Assembly (NCBI RefSeq): GCF_003711395.1
Contig: NZ_PJRJ01000003.1
Location: 62,001 to 126,000, forward strand
Reading direction: 5' to 3'
Origin: Acinetobacter sp. B51(2017)
Lineage (GTDB): Bacteria > Pseudomonadota > Gammaproteobacteria > Pseudomonadales > Moraxellaceae
Length of the DNA stretch: 64,000 bases
Notes under the pieces: model-generated
What the model was told of the DNA's origin: nothing
Seen by the model: the letters and a program-made list of their open reading frames with translations, nothing else
Databases searched by the model: none
Made by a program: the position numbers and the translations under genes
In this document: positions 54,977 to 62,554 of the stretch, in pieces
Layout: each line of letters begins with the position of its first letter
Numbering within the stretch: the first letter of the stretch is position 1

Positions 54977-55993
54977 TTAAGCTTGTGTCGGATTGGTTAA
55001 TTCCGTCATCGGCCAACGTGGCGTTGTAGTAACCGCTAAACCATCATTTTGACCAACTTTTAAACGTTGATAACCGGCAAAAGCAATCATCGCCCCGTTA
55101 TCGGTACATAGTGCAGGCTCTGCATAATATACAGATGCACGAATCTTGGCTAAGTCCGCTTCTAAACGCTCACGTAAACGTTTATTGGCACTCACACCAC
55201 CTGCGATCACCAAGCGTTTTAAACCCGTTTGTTTTAAGGCTTTGACTGACTTCTTAACCAAAGTATCGACAATCGCTTCTTGGAAACTGGCAGCAATATC
55301 CGCATCACGATTTTCATCACCTAACTTTTTCATTTGTACCGAAACCGCAGTTTTTAAGCCACTAAATGAGAAGGTTAAATCTTGATGCAACATTGGACGC
55401 GGGAATGCAAAGGCATTTGGATCGCCATGTTCTGCCAATTTAGAGATGTTTGGCCCACCTGGATACGGTAAACCCATCATTTTGGCGACTTTATCAAAGG
55501 CTTCACCAGCGGCATCATCAATGGACTCACCTAAAAGCTCGTATTGACCAATGCCATAAGCCGCCATAAGCTGTGAATGTCCACCTGAAACCAAAAGCGC
55601 CACGAAGGGAAATTCTGGTGGTGTTTTTGACAATAAAGGCGCCAACATATGCCCTTCCATATGGTGTACACCAATGGCAGGTTTATTTAAAGCAAATGCC
55701 AAAGTGCGACCAAATAGTGCACCTGTCATTAAAGCACCCATTAAACCCGGGCCACGCGTATATGCAACGGCATCAATCTCGGATTTTTGTACGCCTGAAT
55801 CTTGTAACAATTGATTCATGAGTGGAATCAATTTGCGCACATGGTCACGCGATGCCAGCTCAGGAACTACCCCACCGTATTCGGCATGCAGTTTAATCTG
55901 GCTGTATAGCACCTGACCGCGTAATCCTTGCTCACTGTCATACAATGCCAGTCCAGTCTCATCACACGAAGTTTCTAAGCCTAAAACGATCAT
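54977..55993 (-). CDS. tsaD: tRNA N6-adenosine threonylcarbamoyltransferase TsaD
   Basis: A 338-aa ASKHA-fold protein (E. coli 337 aa) that forms t6A37 with TsaB, TsaC and TsaE. Conserved: [16 protein letters not shown] at the start (nucleotide phosphate loop), [13 protein letters not shown] (the two metal His), [42 protein letters not shown] and the C-terminal Asp in [12 protein letters not shown]. It is divergent from rpsU, a gene order shared with E. coli. Confidence 0.97.
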   Translation of the reverse strand: MIVLGLETSCDETGLALYDSEQGLRGQVLYSQIKLHAEYGGVVPELASRDHVRKLIPLMNQLLQDSGVQKSEIDAVAYTRGPGLMGALMTGALFGRTLAFALNKPAIGVHHMEGHMLAPLLSKTPPEFPFVALLVSGGHSQLMAAYGIGQYELLGESIDDAAGEAFDKVAKMMGLPYPGGPNISKLAEHGDPNAFAFPRPMLHQDLTFSFSGLKTAVSVQMKKLGDENRDADIAASFQEAIVDTLVKKSVKALKQTGLKRLVIAGGVSANKRLRERLEADLAKIRASVYYAEPALCTDNGAMIAFAGYQRLKVGQNDGLAVTTTPRWPMTELTNPTQA

Positions 55994-56091
55994 TAAACTG
56001 CCTATAACCTATATCAAATCAAATGCAAGCGTATTATAGACTTGTGGTATGAGATGTAAATGAGTAAAATATTGTCCTTCACTTGTGATCA

Positions 56092-56105
56092 CAAGCATTT
56101 CGTTT
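56092..56105. promoter_or_regulatory. Palindrome in the tsaD/rpsU promoter region
   Basis: CTTGTGATCACAAG is a perfect 14-bp palindrome. Half of it (TTGTGATC) recurs about 14 bp downstream, just before the rpsU leader. It is a candidate regulator-binding site for rpsU or tsaD; the factor is unknown. Confidence 0.5.
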
Positions 56106-56139
56106 GTGATCTTATCCATAACTTAATTGAGGATTCTTC

Positions 56140-56355
56140 ATGCCACAAGTTAAATTGAAAGAAGGCGAACCAGTAGACGTAGCTATCCGTCGTTTCAAAC
56201 GTTCATGCGAAAAAGCGGGTGTTTTAGCTGACGTTCGTAAACGTGAATTCTACGAGAAACCAACTCAAGAACGTAAGCGCAAAAAAGCTGCTGCTGTTAA
56301 ACGCTACCAAAAGAAATTGGCGCGTGAATCAGTACGTACAACTCGCCTTTACTAA
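56140..56355 (+). CDS. rpsU: 30S ribosomal protein S21
   Basis: 71 aa, the normal S21 length, with [28 protein letters not shown] followed by the strongly basic helix [21 protein letters not shown]. It sits near the anti-Shine-Dalgarno end of 16S rRNA in the 30S subunit and helps initiation. It is followed 30 bp later by a GatB/YqeY gene. The dnaG and rpoD genes that normally continue the macromolecular-synthesis operon of E. coli do not follow here. Confidence 0.97.
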
Positions 56356-56385
56356 TTAATTTGTGATTACTGCCTGGATATTATA

Positions 56386-56832
56386 ATGACTACTTTAAAA
56401 AGCCAAATCTCTGAAGTTTTAAAAGCAACAATGCGTGCTAAAGAAATGAATAAGCTGACGGTAATTCGTAGTCTGCAGGCAGCAATTAAGCAAATCGAAG
56501 TCGATGATCGCGTTGAACTTGACGACGCGCAAGTTCTTGCGGTCATTGAAAAACAAATCAAACAACGTAAAGAGTCGGTGAAAGCCTTTCTAGGCGCGAA
56601 CCGCGAAGATTTAGCTAGTAAAGAACAAGCCGAAATTGAAGTGTTATCGCAATTTCTACCAGAAGCTATGACTGAGGATGAGCTTGATTCCCTTATTGCG
56701 CAGACCATTGAAGCGCAGCAAGCGACTAGCATGAAAGATATGGGTAAGGTGATGAATTCTCTGCGTCCGCTCATAGCCGGACGCGCCGATCCTGCACAAG
56801 TATCTGCCAAAATTAAAGCAAAACTTGCTTAA
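56386..56832 (+). CDS. yqeY: GatB/YqeY-domain protein
   Basis: A 148-aa helical protein of the GatB/YqeY family, homologous to the tail domain of the amidotransferase subunit GatB. Typical elements are MRAKEMNKLTVIRSLQAAIKQIEVD, LDDAQVLAVIEKQIKQRKES and LRPLIAGRADPAQVSAKIKAKLA. It probably binds tRNA, but the biological role is not established. Often found beside rpsU, as here, so it is presumably co-transcribed with it. Confidence 0.93.
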   Translation: MTTLKSQISEVLKATMRAKEMNKLTVIRSLQAAIKQIEVDDRVELDDAQVLAVIEKQIKQRKESVKAFLGANREDLASKEQAEIEVLSQFLPEAMTEDELDSLIAQTIEAQQATSMKDMGKVMNSLRPLIAGRADPAQVSAKIKAKLA

Positions 56833-56858
56833 AACTGATTTTCGAGATCGACGTTGCT

Positions 56859-56887
56859 TGAACTGCCTTATTACTTAAGACAGTTCA
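56859..56887. terminator. Imperfect hairpin after the GatB/YqeY gene
   Basis: TGAACTGCCTTA pairs with TAAGACAGTTCA (one mismatch) around 5 nt. It lacks a T-run, so it may be a Rho-assisted terminator of rpsU-yqeY. Confidence 0.4.
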
Positions 56888-56896
56888 CGCCAAAGA

Positions 56897-57253
56897 TTAT
56901 TTTAATTGACATTTCACACCATACTGCCCCAGCGTCTGCATTTCTCGCTTTGACAACACTTCATCAATAACATCGGCCTTAGTATAAGCTTTCTGACTTC
57001 TAAAAATATCTAAATTCTGCTCTACAGCTTGATATAAATCATCCACATAGTGTTGCACAATTTGACAGTATTGCTGTTGTTGCTGCCCATTAAATGCACG
57101 TTGCTGTGGATCAAGGGCATTAAAAAAACTGCGACTACTTTTTTGAAATTGGCTATTGGCTGTATTCACCATCTGCACATATCGCTCTACGCTACCTGCA
57201 CTCACCGTGCCTATCCCCAAAGCAAGCCCAAGGCTTAAAAGTAACTTATTCAT
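56897..57253 (-). CDS. 118-aa secreted protein, unknown family
   Basis: Starts at ATG 57253. Signal peptide MNKLLLSLGLALGIGTVSA, cleaved about residue 19. The mature part is helical and Gln-rich (FNGQQQQQYCQIVQHYVDDLY), with two Cys in the mature part (YCQI and VKCQLK) that may form a disulfide. It is acidic to neutral and carries no recognised domain. It is monocistronic, convergent with yqeY. Confidence 0.7.
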   Translation of the reverse strand: MNKLLLSLGLALGIGTVSAGSVERYVQMVNTANSQFQKSSRSFFNALDPQQRAFNGQQQQQYCQIVQHYVDDLYQAVEQNLDIFRSQKAYTKADVIDEVLSKREMQTLGQYGVKCQLK

Positions 57254-57346
57254 AACTATCTTATTAACTTAAAATTAAAATCATGTACATACATTGTAAA
57301 TCTTGCCTGTGGGCTGTCTACAGCTAGCTGTGTAGGCTTTAAACAA

Positions 57347-58789
57347 TTAGATTTTCATCTGCCGCTCCTTTTGCATTTGATCAAGACGCATTTTCACCAG
57401 CGCTGATAATGCTTGATTGTCTTTGGTCAGACGCTGTGCCTGTAATAAAGACTTAATCGCATTTTCTTCTAAACCCGACCAATATTCAGCTTCTGCACGA
57501 TAACGCAATACATTTACACTGCGTACTGGTGAAGCTTTATCGGCGTCAGAAATACGTTGTAACAATTGCCATGCATAGACATCGCGTGGATTTTTTTTCA
57601 CAAAATGCTGTAAAATCTGTTCAGATTCATTTAATTGACCTACCCGCAGTAACACTTCAGCATATTTATAATTTAAAGCCCGATTTTCGGGCACAATTAA
57701 GGCGGCTGACTGGATGCTTTTCAAAGCAGCAGCAAGATTGTTCTGCCCTAAATACACTTCAGTTTGTAGTAAAATGCTTAAATTATGTAAGCGCTGCTGG
57801 GCGTTCAGTTGCTTTAGAAGCTGCTGTGCTTGTGCAAACTCAGCTTTTTCGAGATAAAAAGCCGCTAATGCTAGCTGTGGTGCCAATCTTTTTCTATCTG
57901 CGGCCATCGTCTTGAGCTGCTGTTCATTGGCTTGCTTAGACAATACCATGCTATATAAACGCATGATTTCAAAGTTTTCATCGTATAGACTGCTATTAAC
58001 TTTAGGCAATTGATTGGCACGTAAACGTGCTTCACTCATACGTTCTGTGGTTAAGGGATGGGTCAGCCAAAAATCAGGCATAAAACTTAAGCGACTCGTA
58101 GCACGGTGCATGGTTTCAAAGAAATCTGCCATACTTTGTGGGTTATAGCCAGCACGATACATAAATTGCATGCCAATACGGTCAGCCTCGCGCTCTTGGT
58201 TACGACTATAGGACAACTGACGATCGACTAAAGCGGCTTGCGTGCCCATCATCACAGCATTACCCACATCACCATCAGCTTGGCTTGCCACCAAAGCCCC
58301 TACTACAATACCTGCAAGCGCCAATAAACCTTGGCCTTTAAAGGCTTCTTGCGAACGACTGTAATGGCGTTGCGTGACATGGGCGATTTCATGTGCCATC
58401 ACTCCTGCCACTTCATCCATATTTTTGGCAGAACTAAGTAAACCGGTATTTAAGGCAAATAAGCCTCCCGGTACAGCAAAAGCATTAATTTGTGGATCAT
58501 TAACCACAACTAATGCAATGGGCTTAGACAGTTGAGTTTGGCTTAAGATATGCGCAAAGGTGCTAAAGAGTTGATCTTCTAACCATGGATTATTAAGGAT
58601 GGGGAGCTGGCGTTGCACTTCACGATAGACTTTTTCACCAATCATATACTCTTTATGTTGGTCGATCAGCCCTACTCCACTGCCAATTTCGGGCACATGG
58701 AATTGAACATCTGGCTCAAATGCCGCTGTTTTAGCCGTGCTTACACTCAGTAATGCTGCTAAAGCGCAGGCTGTCGTTGCAGCTTTCAA
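57347..58789 (-). CDS. BepA-like periplasmic M48 metalloprotease with TPR domain
   Basis: 480 aa. A signal peptide covers about residues 1-24. The protease domain (about 60-260) has the zinc site VMAHEIAHVTQRHY (HExxH, here HEIAH), the third ligand region NQEREADRIGMQFMYRAGYNP (ExxxD) and THPLTTERMSEAR. C-terminal residues ~275-480 are TPR-like helices (LAAFYLEKAEFAQAQQLLKQL, KYAEVLLRVGQLNESEQIL). This is the architecture of BepA/YfgC, which removes misassembled LptD and helps outer-membrane protein quality control with BAM. It is followed by the GhrB-like gene upstream of it; the order is not operonic. Confidence 0.92.
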   Translation of the reverse strand: MKAATTACALAALLSVSTAKTAAFEPDVQFHVPEIGSGVGLIDQHKEYMIGEKVYREVQRQLPILNNPWLEDQLFSTFAHILSQTQLSKPIALVVVNDPQINAFAVPGGLFALNTGLLSSAKNMDEVAGVMAHEIAHVTQRHYSRSQEAFKGQGLLALAGIVVGALVASQADGDVGNAVMMGTQAALVDRQLSYSRNQEREADRIGMQFMYRAGYNPQSMADFFETMHRATSRLSFMPDFWLTHPLTTERMSEARLRANQLPKVNSSLYDENFEIMRLYSMVLSKQANEQQLKTMAADRKRLAPQLALAAFYLEKAEFAQAQQLLKQLNAQQRLHNLSILLQTEVYLGQNNLAAALKSIQSAALIVPENRALNYKYAEVLLRVGQLNESEQILQHFVKKNPRDVYAWQLLQRISDADKASPVRSVNVLRYRAEAEYWSGLEENAIKSLLQAQRLTKDNQALSALVKMRLDQMQKERQMKI

Positions 58790-58864
58790 TACGATCCCCC
58801 AACTTGATGCTGTCTGGCTTGACTATAGCATTTTGCTATTGGGGGTTTTGCAATAAAGTGTTAC

Positions 58865-59821
58865 TTATGGCTTAACCACATAAGCGGGGGTACGACCCGC
58901 TAAAGCCTCAACAAGATTTTGATAAGCCAGCTCCGCCATTTTTTTACGCGTGCTTAAGGTCGCTGAACCTACATGCGGTAAAGTCACCACATTGTCTAAA
59001 TTAAACAGCTCAGACTGTTGTAGAGGTTCGTGTTGATACACATCTAAGCCTGCGGCAAAAATTTGACGGCTTTTGAGTGCCTCAATTAATGCCTGTTCAT
59101 CTATTACTGCTCCACGCGCAATATTGACCAATACCGCATGTTTTTGCATTAGACCCAGCTCTTTGGCGCCAATCAGCGCATTTGAGTCAGCATTTAAATC
59201 AACGGCCAAAACCACAAAGTCAGCACGTTGCAATAAATCATTTAGCTCACAATATTGAGCATTTAAGCTGCTGGCAAACTCAGGCTTGGCTCGACGGTTA
59301 TGATATAAAATATTCATGTTAAAACCATAAAAACCACGTCTGGCAATGGCAGCACCAATATGTCCTAAGCCAATAATGCCTAAAGTTTTAGCAAAGATAT
59401 CTTGACCGAATTGTGCAGCGCCTACGGTACGTTGCCACTGACCCGTTTTGGTCCATTGATCTAAATGCCCGACTTGACGTGCCACACTCATTAATAAAGT
59501 AAAGGCTAAATCAGCCGTACTTTCGGTTAAAACATGCGGTGTATGACACAGCTGAATGCCTTTTTTAGTTAAATAATCCACATCATAATTGTCATAACCA
59601 ACACTTACGCTAGAAATCACCTTCAGACGGCGTGCAGTATGTAGATTAGTGGCATTTAAAACACGACCAGCACCAATCATGCCATCAGCATCTTGGGCAT
59701 GTTCTAATAGCTGTTGCTGCACATCTCCTAACTTAGGGTTAATCTGCACCACATGATAATCTTGTTGTAGACGTGCCAAAATCTCAGCATCAAGCTGACT
59801 AAACACTACGACTTTTTGCAT
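58865..59821 (-). CDS. ghrB: D-2-hydroxyacid dehydrogenase (GhrB-like glyoxylate/hydroxypyruvate reductase)
   Basis: 318 aa. A Rossmann NAD(P) motif is at TLGIIGLGHIGAAIARRG (about residues 147-164), with HNRRAKPEF after the second strand suggesting NADPH preference. Catalytic Arg in NIARGAVIDEQAL, Glu in VYQHEPL and His in LPHVGSAT complete the triad. The N-terminal domain has SSVSVGYDNYDVDYL, the glyoxylate-binding loop. The family reduces glyoxylate and hydroxypyruvate. It begins 3 bp after the stop of the upstream psi-like gene, so the two form an operon. Confidence 0.9.
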   Translation of the reverse strand: MQKVVVFSQLDAEILARLQQDYHVVQINPKLGDVQQQLLEHAQDADGMIGAGRVLNATNLHTARRLKVISSVSVGYDNYDVDYLTKKGIQLCHTPHVLTESTADLAFTLLMSVARQVGHLDQWTKTGQWQRTVGAAQFGQDIFAKTLGIIGLGHIGAAIARRGFYGFNMNILYHNRRAKPEFASSLNAQYCELNDLLQRADFVVLAVDLNADSNALIGAKELGLMQKHAVLVNIARGAVIDEQALIEALKSRQIFAAGLDVYQHEPLQQSELFNLDNVVTLPHVGSATLSTRKKMAELAYQNLVEALAGRTPAYVVKP

Positions 59822-59824
59822 GTT

Positions 59825-60481
59825 TTATCCTTGTTTGTTGTTATAGATGTGCTGCCATAGCTGTCTTTTTAAGCTGGGTTGCGCCAGCATGTCTTCTAAA
59901 CTCGGTAATTGTTGTGCTTTTTGATATAAATAAGGCAATTGACCTAAGCTAAACAGCGGTTTAGCGACACTATGTGCATCTAAAAAGCCTTCTAAATAGC
60001 TTTGTGCACCATTAGCATCTTGTAGGTTTAATAATGGAAATGGCCAATTGAGTTGTTGATAATCTGCCTGTAAAGCGTGATTGATATTGAGCCAAAGTTG
60101 TTGCGCGGCTGTAGATAATTGGCTGGCATCCACAACAATCGCACAATCAGCTAAATCTAAAAGTTGGAGTTCAAAGCTACTTCGCTCAGGCTGAACTGAG
60201 TGCTGTGCTGGTGCTACAGGCTCAACCACGACGGGTGCTGCGATTGGCTCAAACACTTGTTTGGGCGCAGGTGGTTTGGGCGCAGGCTGCGAAGGTCGTT
60301 CTACAGCAACAGGCGTAGCTGATACCAAGTCAGATACAATAACATCTACAATCTCGGCTTGTTGTGGCATCGTTTGATCACGCCAAATTGAAGCTGGCGC
60401 AAAATTTTGGCATGCAACATCCCGAGGAATCCATAAATCAATTCCTAAATCGGTTAAAATTTGACGTTGCTGGCCAATCAT
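59825..60481 (-). CDS. HolD-like protein, candidate DNA polymerase III psi subunit
   Basis: 218 aa. Two blocks resemble E. coli HolD (psi, 137 aa). The N-terminus QRQILTDLGIDLWIPRD parallels the HolD helix and its conserved L-G-I-x-x-W motif, which contacts the clamp loader. The C-terminus LPSLEDMLAQPSLKRQLWQHIYNNKQG parallels the HolD end (P-x-x-x-x-x-LW-Q-x-I). Between them is a long Pro/Ala/Val linker (about residues 55-100, with RPSQPAPKPPAPKQ) that E. coli HolD lacks. The central part (FELQLLDLADCAIVV) is alpha/beta. It is co-transcribed with the hydroxyacid dehydrogenase gene. The assignment is by eye and needs structural confirmation. Confidence 0.55.
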   Translation of the reverse strand: MIGQQRQILTDLGIDLWIPRDVACQNFAPASIWRDQTMPQQAEIVDVIVSDLVSATPVAVERPSQPAPKPPAPKQVFEPIAAPVVVEPVAPAQHSVQPERSSFELQLLDLADCAIVVDASQLSTAAQQLWLNINHALQADYQQLNWPFPLLNLQDANGAQSYLEGFLDAHSVAKPLFSLGQLPYLYQKAQQLPSLEDMLAQPSLKRQLWQHIYNNKQG

Positions 60482-60517
60482 GATGCTTACTCTTACGCTA
60501 AGCGGCTATTCTAACGA

Positions 60518-60563
60518 GAATAAGCAGCTTTTGCTGTAGTTTCTGCGCGCTTTCTGCTTATTC
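60518..60563. repeat. Perfect 10-bp inverted repeat downstream of the pseudo-M48 gene
   Basis: GAATAAGCAG (60518-60527) and CTGCTTATTC (60554-60563) are perfect arms 26 nt apart, between the stop of the pseudo-M48 gene and the start of the psi-like gene. No T-run follows on the minus strand; it may act as a Rho-assisted terminator or a regulatory hairpin. Confidence 0.55.
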
Positions 60564-60577
60564 AGCGTGCATCTATG

Positions 60578-62458
60578 TTAGACAATCATTAAGCTATTTT
60601 TCTTTTGCATTTGCTCGCTAATTTCACGGGTATCAAAACCTAAACGCCAATATAATAACTCTAAAACATCAAGTTCATCTTGAGTAATGATTCGATCGTG
60701 CCATAAACAGATTTCAGCAATTCCTAAAATGCTTAAGCGTTCGCGTAATAATAAGCCCGCAATATCGTTTAAAATTTCCGCAAGATCTAAAGGCTCATCA
60801 AACACTTCTTCAAATTGGCTCAGTTCTTTTGCGGTTAAGATCCGCGCGAGAATCTGATCACGTACATCCATTTGGTTATCACTATTAATCTGCTGTACAT
60901 GCAATAAGGCATCAATTAAACGTACAATTTGTGGTTTAACTTCATTTAAAGCGGTGGGACGTTGTTCTGGCAATAAACCCAATTGATATTTAACACGTTC
61001 TAGCAGCAAGGCATCTAATAAGCCAATTTCCCCATCTTCTTGAATAATTTTCGCCAATTTGGTTAAGAATTGCCGAGCAATGGTTTTGGGCATTCGCTCG
61101 ATATGACCACAGGCTTGTAAGAAGATGGCGATATGCACTCGCCCATCTAAATGCAATAAAGACTCTACAATGGCACGGCTTACTTCAGCATCAGAGGGAA
61201 TAAATTCACGATACTGACGAATCATTAAAATTGCGACCATCACTTCACGCGCTCCAGTTGCAGTTTGCATGGCACGTTGAATCAGTTCAGGGCGTTCCAT
61301 GTTGGCACGGAGTTCGGGATTTAAAGGCTTAATCGCATCTTTAATCGCGAAACTAATCGGTGATAAGCGCAGTAAGGGTAAAGGTTCAGGCGATGTCCAC
61401 GGAGCGAAAAACTGCCCATCAGTTTCTTCTAGCGAACGAAATAGACTATATAAGGGCTGGGTACGCAATTTCTTTAAGTTATCCAGTTGCAGTTCTTGAA
61501 TCAAACTTGGATTCAGCTCAAAAATTCGCTGTTGAATACTCGGATGGATATTCAGCCAACTTTGTGGACTTAAAGAGTTGGCAAAGCACAAATGCGAAAT
61601 GCTTTCTGAATATTCACTATGAATTTGAGAACCAGCATGATGCACATAAATTCGTGACAAGGTTTGTAGGTTGGCAGTGCTTTGAATCAGACGCTGCGTA
61701 GCTAAATCATTTTTAAAAGTATTACTGCTTAACATCATGTATTTAAACAGACGCGTGATTAACACACCTAAGCTACCAATTAACCAAATTAAGCCGCCTA
61801 GCGCTACATAAAAGGTGGCAAAGTTACGTAAACGATTGGCACGATGGCGCTGGAAACCTTTTTTCGCCACTTTACTACCAATTTGACTTAAGGTAATTAA
61901 GCTACTGTATAAAATTTTCAGTTGGGTGTTATAGCGTGTTTCGCCCAGCAAAATTTGATTAAAGCCATGTGCCAATAAGCCATACAGCTCTTGCTCATCT
62001 AAATTTTGCAAAGCCCCCCAAGTTAAAATAATCACCGTATTTTGCGAATTAAAGCCTGCGGTGAGTAAATTTACTCCTACTTCATCTGGGAGCACATACA
62101 GGCTAGGCGCTGAATTTAAGAACTGCTCTGCCAGTTGCTGATTCATGCTTAAAACTAAGTGTTCTTCGGGTGTACTGTTTAGCAGATTCAGCCGTCGCGC
62201 GCCCAATTGTTCCGCCAAACTATGTCCACCACGACGTAGGGTATAACATTCATACCACAAGGAACCCGCCATAATGCTCAGTAAGATAACAATACAATAC
62301 GCGCTTAAACTATGCCAATATACTGATTCCACTGGGCTAAAATAATGTACAAAGAACCCTAGCACAGTATTTAGAATAAATAGAGTTAAGCCCACAGCAA
62401 TCAGGCTCATCAACAATGACCAACAGATATTTTTATTTTCGATTTTAAAGGCGCCCAT
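60578..62458 (-). CDS. M48-family membrane protein with degenerate zinc site (pseudo-peptidase)
   Basis: 626 aa from ATG at 62458; a TTG at 62467 with AGGGA 7 nt upstream, or a GTG at 62482, could be the true start. Two N-terminal transmembrane helices (about 12-40 and 50-75), another pair near 215-245. The M48/HtpX-like region (about 95-330) follows the family plan, but HExxH reads AHGFNQ in ELYGLLAHGFNQILLGET. The later E-x-x-AD region reads NTFKNDLATQR, and the LNIHPSIQQRIFEL block is kept. The C-terminal half is helical and unique. It is therefore predicted not to be a zinc protease. It is monocistronic between purF and the psi-like gene. Confidence 0.75.
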   Translation of the reverse strand: MGAFKIENKNICWSLLMSLIAVGLTLFILNTVLGFFVHYFSPVESVYWHSLSAYCIVILLSIMAGSLWYECYTLRRGGHSLAEQLGARRLNLLNSTPEEHLVLSMNQQLAEQFLNSAPSLYVLPDEVGVNLLTAGFNSQNTVIILTWGALQNLDEQELYGLLAHGFNQILLGETRYNTQLKILYSSLITLSQIGSKVAKKGFQRHRANRLRNFATFYVALGGLIWLIGSLGVLITRLFKYMMLSSNTFKNDLATQRLIQSTANLQTLSRIYVHHAGSQIHSEYSESISHLCFANSLSPQSWLNIHPSIQQRIFELNPSLIQELQLDNLKKLRTQPLYSLFRSLEETDGQFFAPWTSPEPLPLLRLSPISFAIKDAIKPLNPELRANMERPELIQRAMQTATGAREVMVAILMIRQYREFIPSDAEVSRAIVESLLHLDGRVHIAIFLQACGHIERMPKTIARQFLTKLAKIIQEDGEIGLLDALLLERVKYQLGLLPEQRPTALNEVKPQIVRLIDALLHVQQINSDNQMDVRDQILARILTAKELSQFEEVFDEPLDLAEILNDIAGLLLRERLSILGIAEICLWHDRIITQDELDVLELLYWRLGFDTREISEQMQKKNSLMIV

Positions 62459-62510
62459 GTCTCGCAATTGCCGATCCCTCACCTGACATGCTGAGCCACA
62501 TCATAAAGCA

Positions 62511-62538
62511 AAAAAGCGGGAAATTCCCGCTTTTTGAC
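62511..62538. terminator. Intrinsic terminator of purF
   Basis: AAAAAGCGGGAA/TTCCCGCTTTTT, a near-perfect palindrome with U-runs both ways, about 17 bp past the purF stop. Confidence 0.88.
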
Positions 62539-62554
62539 TGAAATTTAACTGATT

